Below are positions 49,239 to 62,076 of a stretch of 64,000 nucleotides of DNA, in pieces. The stretch comes from Cyanoderma ruficeps (Eukaryota; Chordata; Aves; Passeriformes; Timaliidae). The notes under the pieces are model-generated. The model made no database searches. It was not told the DNA's origin and saw only the letters and a program-made list of their open reading frames with translations. The stretch spans positions 9,299,472 through 9,363,471 of the forward strand of contig VZDJ01004378.1 of the NCBI GenBank assembly GCA_008694505.1, read 5' to 3'. How positions within the stretch are numbered: position 1 is the first letter of the stretch; each line of letters starts with the position of its first letter. Both the position numbers and the translations under genes were made by a program.

Positions 49239-52200
49239 TTCAATTGGAAGTGTTCATAGTTAATTATGGTGCTAAAAACAAATCCTCACCAGTTTCTGCT
49301 ATTGTTTATAGTGCCAAGTGGGATTAATGACTTTCGTTTTCATTGCCTGCATATTGGGTCTCCTAGGTTTTGGGGTAGTCTGTTGTCTAATAGTGAAGGG
49401 CAAACACTATTCTGATGCCACTGCAGATAGGGGTATTGGCCTGTTTTTCCCTGTCCTTCTGTGTCACTTCCTTCCCTACTGTCGCGTAATTTAAGCAATT
49501 TTGACAAGGCAGCAGTGCTGTAAAGTGCTATTCATGCCCAAGAGCCCCAAAAGCAATTTTCCACAGCACCTTTAAAAAGCAGCAAGAGTTCAGTGAAAAA
49601 CCTTAAAATCAGAATTCTTGGCACATTAATAGTAGTCACTCATTGAAGCAAATTGAATTGCTTCATGCAAATTAGTGTAAAGAGGGTAAGGGTGGCTAGG
49701 TACTACCTCTGTTGTCACAGTAGTCACGCTGATGAACTACACATACTGTTCCCCTGACCCGTCTGTAGTTTATGTAATCATAACAATTAGAGAGATGCTA
49801 AACTAAAACCTAATATCCTCAAACAGAATTTATGAATGAAATTTCAATGAATGTTAATGACAGAAAGACCAAACATAAAGTTTATTTCATTTCTATGATC
49901 ATTTGCAACAAAATCAAGACTGACACTGTTGCCAAAATTCTAAAATGCCCTGAGTTTTTAACTGATTTTAAATAATAAACTAGTTAATGGGTAAGATTTT
50001 AAATTTTAAAAAAATGTAGTAGGGATATACAGTAGCATATCTGATATGGTTTCTGTCTAACAAAAAGTGTATTTTTGCTCTATATAACAGACATATTAGA
50101 TTGACTTGACATCACTTGGAATTGAAAATCTTGTCACAGTGTAGTGTGAATTGCAAGATGTGAAGGAAATTTTCCTGATTGAAAGCTATTTAAAAGTCAT
50201 CACTTGAACCACAATGTCTAATGTTGCCACTAAATAATTTATTGAGTATTTCAGAATAATTTTCTCTGCAATGTTATAATAGGTATAATTTATTCAGAAG
50301 CCTACTTCTAGGAATCATTATTAATCTGATGCTTATAAATGTTATCTTAGTTCAAGGAATGATAATGAAAAAGGTACTTTAAAAATTGCTACTGAGCAGC
50401 ACCTTTTCCATTTATTGATGAAGTAACTTTGTTTCATAGAAAATTTTTCTAAAGTTCTCCATAAGTTTTCCTGTCAAAGACATTGAGAAAAAGATCAGCT
50501 CTGCTGCCAGTTTCATGTAACGTATTTTTGTACTACTTAGCTTACACTTTTCAGAAGAAACAGAAACTCATCAGGTAGTTGTACTGATAAAACTGAAGGA
50601 GAAAAACCTGTCCATATCTCACAATAACTGGACAGAATATTTCTTTGTGCTCCACAGAAACACTTGATGAAGTGATTATTACATTTGTTTTCAGTTTCCA
50701 CTATTTTTCACATTTACCACAGCATCATATGTTGCTGTATAGTTGAATATAAATTCTTCAGTTTTTGTTAGACAATCCCTAGGACTGACACAATGACTAG
50801 AAACACAGTGTCAGGCTTATCACTGTCCTTCAGCAGTAAAAAAGCAGCGAACCTGCCAAAACTTGACACAAACTAAGTTTTTGTCTGTTTGTCAATGCAG
50901 ATGGTTTCAGAGTAACTTTGTGTCACTGTAGAAACAAGAAAGAACAAAAACATGCCAGTGAAATTATCTTCCCGGTACAAATCAAACAAACAAAAAAAAA
51001 GGTGGAGAAAGCCTGCTAGCTTTACCCCTATGGTCCATGTACTGAAGCCTGAGCTTTTGCCATTGATTTTAATGTCTGGGAGAAAGCTGATGCCAGGTTG
51101 TTAGTAAAGCAAGAAGACATTCCAGACCTGATAGAATTCCACCCCACTAACAAGTTTCTCCATGGACCAAGATTTTGGAGCTTGTTATTCTCTGAAAATG
51201 GATATATGAATTGTATTTCATTCAAACCAAATAAAGTGATGTGTTCAAGATTTTCCCAAAGATCTGTTTCTTGTGTTGGGGGGGAATCACCACCCTCTTC
51301 TTCAGCTCAGAACTCAGTGAAACTTGACATTTTGCTTTACAACTTGGTCTTACAATTTTAGATCCTAGAGTGATTTACAAGTGTGAATTTATGGCTTACA
51401 TGTCCTTGCAGCAGATATCATTTATGACTATAGACTGAGTAGCATTTCTTACAATGCTACCACTATGATGCTGGATTAAATTCAAACTGATCTTCACCTT
51501 CCAACGTCCTTTCTAAGCAAAGATGAAGGTCATCTTTACCTCTTTATCTGGATATTTTTCAAAATATTTTTCTGAAAAAAGAAATCATGTCCTCCATTTT
51601 TTGGCTTTATATGATTTAGACACTGACAGTCTTTGGTGGTGAAAACTATGAACAGAAGAATTTCGTGCAGTATTTCCAGCAGTGCATGAAACAGCACATG
51701 TCAAGTAATTGTTTCTGCAGAAGGGACTCTTGTGCTCATCTCTGTAACTCTTCTGATGTGAAAACCTCTTATGTTTATTAAACAGTAGGGACTTTTATCT
51801 TTTCATTTACTTTGGAACAGAATCTGACCCAATCAATCACTTGCAAAAATAGCCATAGCAGAATGAAAGGCCCAGCTTGCCTGTCCATACTTAACATCTT
51901 CCCTTGCATATGTTCTCTGCCAGGTCCTCCAGATGAATATTTTCGGTTGCCTCTGTTGTTACCGTTGAAAAATACGCAGCCAATGCACTCAATCTGCTAT
52001 ATCAAGTATCATGCAAAAATGAAAAGAGTTGAAGTATGTATGACCAGGTAGAGCTCTTGGGATATTTTCCTGGTGAAAACCTGTATTATTTGCTGATATT
52101 AGTTTCTAACATTTTATTTATTTTGGATTTGCTGTTTTCTGTTGCAATATATTATTCTTTTTATTAAGTTTATATTTACACATCTTGATATACGCCCTCT

Positions 52201-55200
52201 GAAATTCTTCCATTTGTCAAAATTTTGCAATGTGGTCGGGAAATTCTGAGTTGCTTGATGAATTGCATTAGGTACAGAAACTTAAAGGTGATATTATTTA
52301 GAGTATTCTTGCCAAACTTGGACAAGGAAGAATTTGGGTTTCCTGACATTATCATGCTGATCATTTCACATTGTTTTTTTTCTTTAATATTCTTTTTGCA
52401 CATGTTTTTAATACTTCCACATCATTTCCAAGATATATGACCTCTTTTTTTCCTTTAATAAATCCTTACTCTTAAAAACAAGCAATATATTTTCTGAATA
52501 TATACTTACAAGAGAGGAGAGGACAACTGTCAATCTATGCCTGTACTGTCAGAATGGCAGGTGTTGTATATCACTTGGGGGTGAAAATGTTGCCTTTTTA
52601 ATACAGCTACATTATTTCCATGTTAGGGCCTGAGTCCAGAGTAGGTAATGGCACTCCACTGACCCACTAAAATCTAATGTAATAGATTTAGTCTACAATA
52701 GAAATTTGTTCCTCATTTTAGAAACTTATTTATTCTGTTGTTTTCTATCTAAATATATATTTTTATTAATTAACTCCCAAGTTCTCCCTACACCTTATCA
52801 AGAAAATAATCCATATAAGAAATTCCTATTTAGTTTGTATGGAAAGAATAGTATTAGGTTTGTTTTTTCCCTATTTTTGTGAACTTACAACTGCCAACTA
52901 CTCACATTATACCATGGCTTTACTTGCTCTGCTTGTTTTAGAGATCTCTACGTTCTTCTGTTTGTGTTACCATATCTACATTTGAAATCGTTGCCATCTG
53001 CCTTTTGACTTTCATTTAATCTCATTGATTTCTATGCTGCTTTCTGACACTTAGATTTTATGAGTATTAATAAAGATTTTACTCTATCTATTCCTGAAAT
53101 ATGTTCTCATTTTTTCATTACATATGTTCTGTACAATACTTGACTGCAATAATCTTTCTTGAACTCATTACATATTCTCTGCAAATGTGCCTTTTAAATT
53201 TTAATATCTTCAGCTCCTGTCTTTTCTCAGATAAAGTCTGATGATGAACTATGCATCTGTATGAGTGCTACATAGGATAATTCAGAATGTATTTTCACTA
53301 CTGCTTCCTCATGTAGATCACACAGCATTCTCATTTCATTGGAACATCAATGTGTTTTCTTTTCTCCAATAATTTTATTGCTGCATGGTATGAAAAGGAG
53401 TGACTATATTCCCAAATAGACCTTCAGTCACATTTAGCAACTCAAAAAATACTCTTTTCAAATGTCAAGGCATTATTTGACAACAGTATAGTATAGTACA
53501 CATAAACACACTACAAATGATACCAAAGCATGTATTGCATGTACTGTTTTTGAGGAGAATATATTATAGAGACAGAAGTGCACACAATTTAACTTTAAAG
53601 CAGACCCTCTGGCAGTAATACTCTAAAATAAGAAACAAATTTCTTCATTGAATTTTCTAATTTCTAACATAACTTTGATAACCAAAAACCTGTTTATAGC
53701 TTAATGAAAGGTCTGTGCTCAAAGAATTCTTTGAGAAAGTAGAATATCTCTGCATATACCTTGAGTAGAAGTTAAGTAATGCTCTTTTTATATTTCCTCC
53801 ACATAGTTAATACATTCCTTAGATGCATTTTTAGTCTCCATCTCAGGAGCCCACAAAACACACAATGTACCTGTGAGTGCATTTTAACCAGTAGTACATT
53901 TTGTTTCACCCTTTCAAAATGATACCTTTCTTTTTGTTCCACCATTTTTGTTTAATTTGCATTGCCAGGCGTGACTGCTAGACTCCCAAATCTTTTTAAC
54001 AGCCAGCAGGAGGGACTTCTAGGAGGGACTTCTCGGTACTTCTAGAAACACATCCAATACTGACTGATACTGAAATTAGTGACTCAATCAAAAGAAAAGA
54101 TAATAACTTTTAAGTCCCTGACCAGAGTTCAATCTCTGCTCTTGTTCCATTTCAATCGCATTGCACTCCTTCATGTATCTTCCCATCTTTCCAAAGTTCC
54201 TTAACTGAACATAAAGCAGATTGGAGAGGATCCATATCAAAATATAGTTAGAAAATCATTCAATATATTTATGGCCTCTTTTGTTTTTTCCCCAAGCAAC
54301 TCCTGAATTATCTTAAAGCTATATTGCTAGCATAATTTAACTTTTCTTTGCATTATTATCTTTCATGTACAAAACTCCATTATGAACATATTCATGACAG
54401 CCTCGAGGAATTTATCCCTCCCATATAATACTTATATTGCTCTCAAAACTTTCTGATGTAGGTTAAGTCTCACTTGTCTCCTTATATACTTTCATTGATT
54501 ATTGTGGTTTTGCAGCAAAGTATCAGTAACACTATCAGCTCAACAAACCACATACTATCATAGAGCAAATGCTAAAATAGAGCAAGAAGAAATAAAACAT
54601 AGAAATAAAAATTCAGATAATAAAATCTTTCAGTAAGCATGGCTGATATATGCCTATTGGTTATAATATGACTCTAGATACCAAATAATATATTACTCAA
54701 TATAAAGTAGACCCTAACTCTTATCTCAGCTGTAGCAATAGTGGGAAATTGTATGACTGATCCAAAGCATTGGTTAGTTAATATAAAAGATGCATCATTA
54801 TAGATTTTAGGTCTTATTTGATGCCATTTAATATCGAAGGAGACAAATGATGGTAGATAAAGAGTTTTACTTTAGCTGTATATCTTTCCATATCAACAAA
54901 ACAAAGTCATTATGATGTGGCTAGAGCCTCCAGGGTGCTCTTCCTATAGGTTTGGCAATGGCTACTTAGGTATCAGCTCAAAATATCAATGCCTTGAACT
55001 TGTTTTCCATACACAGAACTAGGAACAACTCTGCATTTGATGCTAGAGAACTATTCTAAACCCCAATGTGATACAGTGGAGACCTCACCTGACAGTTACT
55101 AGCCTAAAATACTCATTCTATTTATTGAGGATGGATTCAAAGTGTTGCCATCATCTAGTTAGAGCTACAGAAAAAAATCCCAATTTTAGGTCTCCCAGTG

Positions 55201-55995
55201 AACAATGCAAAGATATATATATGTCCTTCAAGCACCATGCCTTGCCAGGTGAGTATTCTGAGCAACTGATTCATGTAGGTAATATGAATAATCTTCTGAG
55301 GTACAATTTTCCTTGGACAAAATTCATTTGTTCACAGATAAGAATTTTGTGCCATATTTGGTACACTATAAAATTTTATCTGGTCTTTATTTGTCAGAGT
55401 GGGACAAGTCTCCTGTAAACTCCATGTTTTATAAGGATATAATGGGTTTAGATGTCTGTCAGGGTGACTTCTAAACTACACACAGAGGGATATAAAGAAA
55501 TAAAGGATCTACACACAAACTAACTAGAGAAAAAAGTAATTTGGCTTAGCAGGTACATTTTTGGGATCCTATCTTAACTGAAAGAACTGCTATGGATTAT
55601 CAGATACAGTAATGGATTCATGGGTAACACATGGTGTTTCTAGAGGCATAACTGTAAGCCAAGGGCAGGCACCAAAGGAAATCAACTTGGCTGTGTGTTC
55701 AGAGAACTAAATCCTACCTCAGCTGTCTCCCTTTCAGTGTTAGTGAGCAGTGCTCTGAAATTGTTGCTACTTAGGCAAAAGAGATTAGTGTTGTCTGAGA
55801 TACTTGTTAATCTGTGTGAGTTCTTTTTTCTCGTTTTTACAATCTTCCATGAGAAAATTTCGAGTTACTGTACAGAAACTTGTGGCATCAGATATTCATT
55901 TGTCATTGTTTTCTCAGGGGGAAAGTTCAGATTTATGACTTGTCCATTATTGTAAAATATTGAAGCTAAGAAGATTATTAAGGGATGCTTGTACA
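49239..55995. other. unique AT-rich non-coding DNA
   Basis: No gene or interspersed repeat is recognised over 6.7 kb. Open frames are at most 116 codons (55068-55418) with no motif. A 13-base tandem duplication (aggagggacttct, twice) lies at about 54009-54034. Confidence 0.5.
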
Positions 55996-56404
55996 ATGAA
56001 ATCCTGAGAAAGCTGGAATTTTTTAGCCTGGGTGCAGAAAGCTCAGGGGCAGCAGTTTTTTTCCAAATGTATTTTTATATATACATCATGAGAAGGTGTG
56101 AAGAAAAGGGAGCCAGACTTGCCCCAGTAATGCTCACCAACATGACAAGAGGTAATGGCACAATCTGAAAAAACATGAAACTCTGTCTGAAAACACAGAA
56201 CACTTATTTTTTTTGCTTTGGAAGTCATCCAACAGTGTAAGAGATTTTCTGAAAGGTTGTGGAGTCTACAGCTGTGGAGATATTCAAAATCCAGCTGGAT
56301 ATGGTCCTTGGCAACCAGTTTTAGTTGACCCTACCTGAAGAGGGAGTGGGACTAAACATTCTCAACTGGTTCCTTCTAAACTCAAATATCCTGTCACTCT
56401 GTGA
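55996..56404 (+). mobile_element. CR1 LINE 3' end (plus strand)
   Basis: Starts with ttagcctgggtgcagaaag (CR1 'TTTAGCCTGGAGAAG'). It continues through gaagaaaagggagccagact and gacaagaggtaatggcacaa to ggttgtggagtctac, gagatattcaaaatccagctgga, and ends in gggactaaacattctcaactggttcc then tgtcactctgtga. These are successive landmarks of the CR1 C-terminal region and 3' untranslated end, in order and without large gaps. It is 5'-truncated and diverged, with stops throughout. Confidence 0.93.
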
Positions 56405-57272
56405 CAACTGCTATGCTGTGGCACCTGCCATGCTGTGTCATCACAGTGGCATCTGTAGATTGTCAGCAGTGAACCAAATTACAGTAAAGTCTATGTTTGG
56501 GCCACAGAATACAGTGTCCACTAAAGATCTATCCCTAGAAAACAGATAGATCCTATTAGCCAGAGAGGTTGGGTTCAAGTGATTAAATGTTTCTGTCATG
56601 CAGGCTTCTAGGTCTTTAGCTTCCATCATGATGGCTTAGGGCATCCTGCCTGCTCAGGAGCTGCTCTGCCAGAGGGATGTAGGCATCCTGTGGAGCTTCT
56701 GTCATGACTGGCAGGATCATGTGGGTGAATCAGTTCAGTTAGGGCACCTCACACTTGCACAGCAAGAATTTTCTATAGCTAGAGACAGCTTAGCAGGACC
56801 CAAATCTACCTCAGAGCTCTACTAAATGTCTTGACTAGACCATCACTGATTATGATGGGTTCTCAAACCTCTCTCATCTGTCCTGTCTCTCTAGGACATC
56901 TCACAGGGGTGCTTAAATTTAGACCTCCTCTTATGAACACACCCTCTTCGTGTTCTCTGCATGGGTATGCTAATGTTGTTAAGCTATCTAACTTCCTAGA
57001 AGACTGTAAAAAAAGTGTAATTAAAACCATAGTTTTTGGAAATCTGCAACTATAAAGAGAGCAGAAACTGGAGAGTTCATCTGAGAAAAAAGGTATATGA
57101 TGGGCATTTAATAGTAGACTTGAATTTATTTCCTCAGGAAAAATAAGTTTTTTCCTTTTTTTTTTTGTAAGAAATACAGGTGAATCTTGATAGGTGCACA
57201 TAACTGGAAACCCTCCAATATTAACACTTTTTGTTGAAATGGAAAGCCATAATGAATAGTAATGAAATAATT

Positions 57273-57325
57273 AATGATAATAATAATAATAGTAGCAACA
57301 ATAACAATCATCATTATCATCAGCA
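57273..57325. repeat. (AAT)n-type trinucleotide run
   Basis: Imperfect GATAATAATAAT, then AAC and ATC trinucleotides. The 75-codon minus frame rich in isoleucine across it is the translation of this run. Confidence 0.8.
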
Positions 57326-58361
57326 TCTGTAAAGAAATACAATATGCCAACACAAGCTGATGGAAAATAGAAGGAGTGGTTCTTGAATGTACCCTCAGAG
57401 GGTATCAGTCATATCATGACTGATATTTAGAATTTTTAAATGTATGCTGTATAAAATATAACTTAGGAAAATTGTTGCAGTGGCCTGTGACATTACTGAA
57501 GTTATCAGTTATGCAGATATTAAAACAAAGATGGTAAATTAAAAAGAAGGACACTGGCCAGTTGTTAAAATTTTCTATCAATTAGAAGTTGACTGGATAA
57601 GAGAAAAGGTGTTCTTTATTTCAAAGCACATGAAGGAATTAGTTTAAATACAAAGAAATTGATAAGGATATGTTAGCATCTATTTCAGTTTGTATCTGGG
57701 TAAACGGAAATTTCCACATGAAATGTTAGTACTAAAATTTCCATATTAAAAATAATTTGAATAAAGAGGTCTATTATTATATACTCTTCAGAGTAATAGT
57801 AGTTAATGTTTTTAATTATAACCAAAAGTACCAGTATGACCTCCTCACCCAGAATTTCTTAGTCTTCACCTTTGACAGCACATTCTACTTAAACTGAAAA
57901 ACACTGGTTTACCATAATTTACAAAGAGCCTTCTCTATCCTAGCCCAAACAGTTTTCTTCCAGTTATTCTTATCCATTAAAGAGCCTCTGTTTCCACTTC
58001 AAATGTATACCTTTAGAGTTACAGATGCTTTGAATAATTAATGAAAGCCAAGTTATAAATGTCTACAAATTCATCTCAGCCATCACTATTCACTAGATAT
58101 CTGGTTGACTGTGCTTTCAAGACACAGCTACACATTTTTTCTTACACTAGACAATGAAAATTGTACAACATTGGGCTGTGCAAGATAACATAAAATTTTA
58201 GCAAGGTGACTATTAACAAAAAAATTATTCTCTGAATGGAAATGCAGTGCAAGCATTAGGAATCTAAACCTCTTGGGTGAATATTAGTTCAGCCTTCCAA
58301 AACTAGCTTTATACTATTGATGAAAAAACTAAGAGGAAGATAAAAATATGCTAGTGCATAT

Positions 58362-58415
58362 ACACACACACACACACAAAAAGTGTTTTTATTAATTAAA
58401 ATAAAATAAAATAAT
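58362..58415. repeat. (AC)n then (AAAAT)n microsatellites
   Basis: About eight AC units at 58362-58378, then after a short gap several ATAAA/AAAAT units at about 58397-58415. These are two adjacent simple repeats. Confidence 0.85.
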
Positions 58416-58865
58416 ATTTACTGTTAATTTTTTTCAAGATTGTAACAAATGTTTAACTAAAAATTTGGCAAATATAGTTAATGTCACATCTGTTTCAATA
58501 CTGCAAGATGTTGAAATTCATTTTTCTTGGAAAATTTTACAGGATTTTACATGTTTTATAGAATTATTATATGTTTTATATTTAGTAGAAATAATGGTTA
58601 TATTTTTCAATTAGAAGCTTTGAATAAGAAGTCTAAGTATTATAATTTACTTAACATTTTTTTGGATGACATAATTGCCAATAGCATAGTAGCAGCCTAC
58701 ACGCAGAAAAGTCAATTACCTTAATTAAAGTGATTTGAAATGGAAGGAAATTAGTGTTTTCTTTTCCATCAAATTTTTCCTATCTTGCAGAGAAAACCAA
58801 AAAAGTGATTTCTAAGATTGAAAGAGAAGACTATGAGACTTTGGGGATTTGTGATTTTTTTAAAG

Positions 58866-59448
58866 CAACAGAACAAGCCTGATGAAATGGACAGCTTTCT
58901 GTGATGAAGTAGGGGACTTGATGGAATGTAAATGCTGTTTATTGCTGTTAGCAAGACATCCAACCTCTTCTCTCATAATATGCTTAGGACCATATAGATT
59001 AAATATTGTCTGGATAACTAGGTGAAAAACTGGGTGAACGTCTGGGATCGGAATAGTGAGATACGGGATCCAAAACCATGCATGATACCTGGTCATGAGT
59101 GGCATCTCAGGGGACTGATATCATGTTTGATGATATGTGACAGGTTTTTGAGTGGCCTGGACTGTGGGATGGGATGTTAACAATTTGTAGATTATGCCAC
59201 TGGAGAGCAGGTCTTCTATGTACTGAAAGAGCTATATAGCTGGAAAAATAGCCTAGCGGGTATCTCAGAAAGTTCATCAAAGATCAAGTCCTGCACCCTG
59301 TTTTCAGTTGGGAGCTGATGGAACAGAAAGCAACAGCAGGAAGTCCTTGTGGAGTGCTGATAGACAGCAAACAACTTTTGTGAGCAGGCTGCTCCTGAGG
59401 ACAGCTGCATACTAGGCAGTATGGACAAGAAAGCAGCCACAGCACCTT
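58866..59448 (+). mobile_element. CR1 LINE, reverse-transcriptase portion (plus strand)
   Basis: A decayed mid-region of CR1 in plus orientation: cagctttctgtgatga (CR1 'GGCTTTCTACGATG'), gcaagacatccaac (family 'CAAGGCCTTTGACAC'), ctcataatatgctt, gtgaaaaactggg ('GATTGAGAACTGG'), acctggtcatgagtgg, atgatatgtgacag then gactgtgggat ('GACATGGACAGTGGGAT'), tttgtagattatgcca ('TTTGCAGATGACACCA'), aagatcaagtcctgca, and gtgctgatagacagc. The match ends abruptly at about 59448 where LTR sequence begins. The missing downstream part of CR1 resumes only at its 3' terminus at 60.05 kb. Confidence 0.85.
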
Positions 59449-60053
59449 CAGCCACACGGAGAGAGGAGCTCATGGTGGAGCAGGTTTTTTGGAAGGATGT
59501 GTGACCCTGAATAGGACACATACTGGGGCAATGTGTTCCTGAAGAACTGCACCCCATGGAAGGGACCCACAGTCAAGTAGTATGTGAAGAACTGCCACCC
59601 ATAGGAAGGACTGAGGTTGGAGAAGCTTGTGGAAGACACTCCGCTGTGGGACTGACCCCATGCTGGAGAAGAGAAAGAGTGTGAAGAGCCCTCTCCCTGA
59701 GGAGGAAGGAGCAGCAGAGATGATGTGCAATGACCTGTAACCCATTCCTGTGCCTCTGGGAAGGAGGAGGGAGAGAATTCAGAAGTAAAGTTGAGTGTGG
59801 GAAGAAGGGAGAGTTGGGGAAAGATGCTTTTTGAGATTTGGTTTTATTTATCATTATCCTTCTCTGATTTGATGGGCATTAAATTAAACTAATTTCCCCA
59901 AGTCGAGTCTGATTTGCCTGTGTTAACAGGTGTGATCCCTTCTTGTCCTTATCCCAGCCCATGAGATTTTCATTCTATTTTCTCTCCCCTGTCCAGCCTA
60001 TGGGGGGACAGTTTTGGGGGGCATCGGCATCTAGCCAGGGTCAATACACCACA
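59449..60053 (+). mobile_element. 5'-truncated family A LTR inside CR1
   Basis: Plus-orientation LTR of family A, starting in its internal units (gagagaggagct, tggagcaggtttt, gaagaactgcaccccatggaaggga). It runs through ccctgaggaggaaggagcagcagaga, then a U3/R-like zone with ttgatgggcattaaattaaact and ccccaagtcgagtctg, to the 3' end ccagggtcaatacaccaca. The 5' part present in the copy at 48.1 kb is missing. CR1 sequence flanks it on both sides, so it inserted into a CR1 and later lost its 5' part. Minus-strand frames of 63-113 codons here are shadows. Confidence 0.9.
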
Positions 60054-60168
60054 AAAGTCCTTAGAGCATCTATCTCTGACTGGAACTGCACTGAATAGAT
60101 GATTGGACTGGACAGTCAGAAGTCCCTTCTAACCTTCATGAGTCTATGCTTCTATGAAAGCTATTTTT
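60054..60168 (+). mobile_element. CR1 3' terminus right of the LTR
   Basis: The sequence gatgattggactggacag, cccttctaaccttcatgag and the ending tctatgcttctatga match the CR1 3' untranslated block and its octamer-type terminal repeats. It has the same orientation as the CR1 piece left of the LTR and is best read as the end of that same element. Confidence 0.88.
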
Positions 60169-62022
60169 TTCTTGTATACAATTTGGATGACACAAATGGG
60201 ATAAGACCAGTGGAATTTAAGTTACAAGTATGAAAACAATCTAGCTGTGTATCAGCAGTTTTAAGTAGTTAATTCCTTGAGTGATTCATGATCTCCCCAA
60301 CTAATCTGTTGGCTGGCAGACTGTGTTGTTTAGTTGCCTACTGGAATCAGCCACAACAATTAGATTTTCCACTTTTAACAAACTCAGTGTGTCTGTGCAA
60401 CACAATTTCTATATGGAAACACAAATGGAAAGACGTTGATCAAAAGGAGAAAAACAGTAAGATTATGCATTTTAGAAGGGTATTTCTACTACTGAATTCT
60501 CTCAAAGGATTATAACATGATGCATAAAATTACACTTCAAATTGTCTATGTGCTTACAGATATTTTTCTGCTTTCATTTGATTCTAAAAGGAAAGGGCTT
60601 AGAGAGTAATTAGGTGGCATGGACAAGATGAACTGGCTTCCTAAGCACAAGTAACATCTGTGAGCATTTAAAAATGGTAGAAATTGGAGTGATGTTTCAA
60701 ATTTTTTTCTCACTTTCACTATTTCCCTTTAGGTTGTGAACTTATTCAAGTGAGTTTACCAGCACCTTATTGTTCTCTAGAGTTCAGATAGCTGCTAAAA
60801 TGCTCGCTTCAGCTTTACATTTAAAACAGGTGTTATAACTCCCTATGGAGTGGTAAAACATTATGCCTTTCCCCCATTTGAGCATACAGAAGAATTCTTT
60901 TAACACCTTTGTTATTGCTGCTATTCAAACTAATGCATTTACTACTCAAAACCAATTGCCTTCACTTGTAATTAGAAAACAGTGGGGGAAAGAAAGCCTT
61001 CAATAACAAATGGGCATTATGATTTTCTTCTTTGTGTGAATACGCACAAAGGACAATTCTGCACAAAAATTTTACAGATTGACTCAGAAATATTCAAATA
61101 ATCACGTGCTTATGACCCAGCAAAACCACTGATGCTACTTTACAGAGGTAGAAGAGCTTTGGATTCCAATAATACTTCAAAAGTTAGTTTCAAGTCTAGT
61201 CAATCGGAAAGCCATAATCACTTCACACTACTCTGATTTCTACAGAAATCTCATAAGGACAAGCCAAGCACACAGACACAATGCATGAATGAGGAAATTA
61301 CAAGGATAAAAATATACCAGCTGGGGGAATAAACAATGTTAGCTTAAAAAACATCACCACCATTAGCCTGAAATAATTGAATATTGTAAATTAAATATAA
61401 TTTTCTGTTTCTGTGCCTAACATATACAATGGCATTAAAAGAAAAGCTTGCAGTGTTTACAGTCTAGCTTGTGACTTACATTAAAACATTATGATAATTC
61501 AACTTTAACTTGAGTAAAAGTTAACACATATTCTGACTAAAGAAGAATGTTCTAAATTCATGATTCCAAGCATAAGAAAACATATGGAGATATGACTTGC
61601 AATAAGAATTTCAGAATGACAGTACATTTTAGTAAAGAGAAAGGAATGACAAAAGCCAGATCAAAAAGCAAGGTTGTCGCTTCTAGCACCTCCTTGGTCA
61701 AGACATGATCAATGAAATTGTCTTTGCATTGACAGTGAAAAAAGAGATGATATGAGCAGTAGAAGTTGGCTACTCTTACAAAAAAGCATATTCTACACTA
61801 CATGAGATGCATTTGTGTCACAGGAAAGTGCATTAAGAAATCTGTCAGAGACTATTAAATGCTATTTATATTTTCTTCTTCTCTATGTCTGTCAAAGTTG
61901 GATGCTTCAAAACTCCCATAATGCAAGACTCAACACACACACAAACTTCATCAGGTTAGGTGATAAATTTAAATTAGTAATCTAAGCTTATTCTTCAGGT
62001 AGTAAGAGTGATAGGCACCTCT

Positions 62023-62076
62023 TTTTCTTTCATACTTTTTGAGAAAGTAGGCAAACCTTTTCTTTCATACTTTTTG
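62023..62076. repeat. 19-bp direct repeat, two copies
   Basis: ttttctttcatactttttg occurs at 62023-62041 and again, identical, at 62058-62076, a period of 35 bases. It is likely a small local duplication. Confidence 0.8.

Larger units (their letters stand above)
56405..58865. other. unique non-coding DNA
   Basis: The part from 56.4 to 57.0 kb is slightly richer in GC and has overlapping frames on both strands (56325-56549, 56441-56629, 56831-57055, 56863-57201) without motifs. The remainder is AT-rich with two microsatellites. Nothing else is recognised. Confidence 0.5.

Noticed and set aside
48466..49327. Cluster of 65-131-codon open frames on both strands
   Set aside because: Nearly all of this lies inside the near-complete family A LTR. 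Frames on both strands mirror each other and show no retroviral protein motif.
59216..59854. Several 63-113-codon minus-strand frames
   Set aside because: They run antisense through the CR1 and LTR sequence, which reads on the plus strand.
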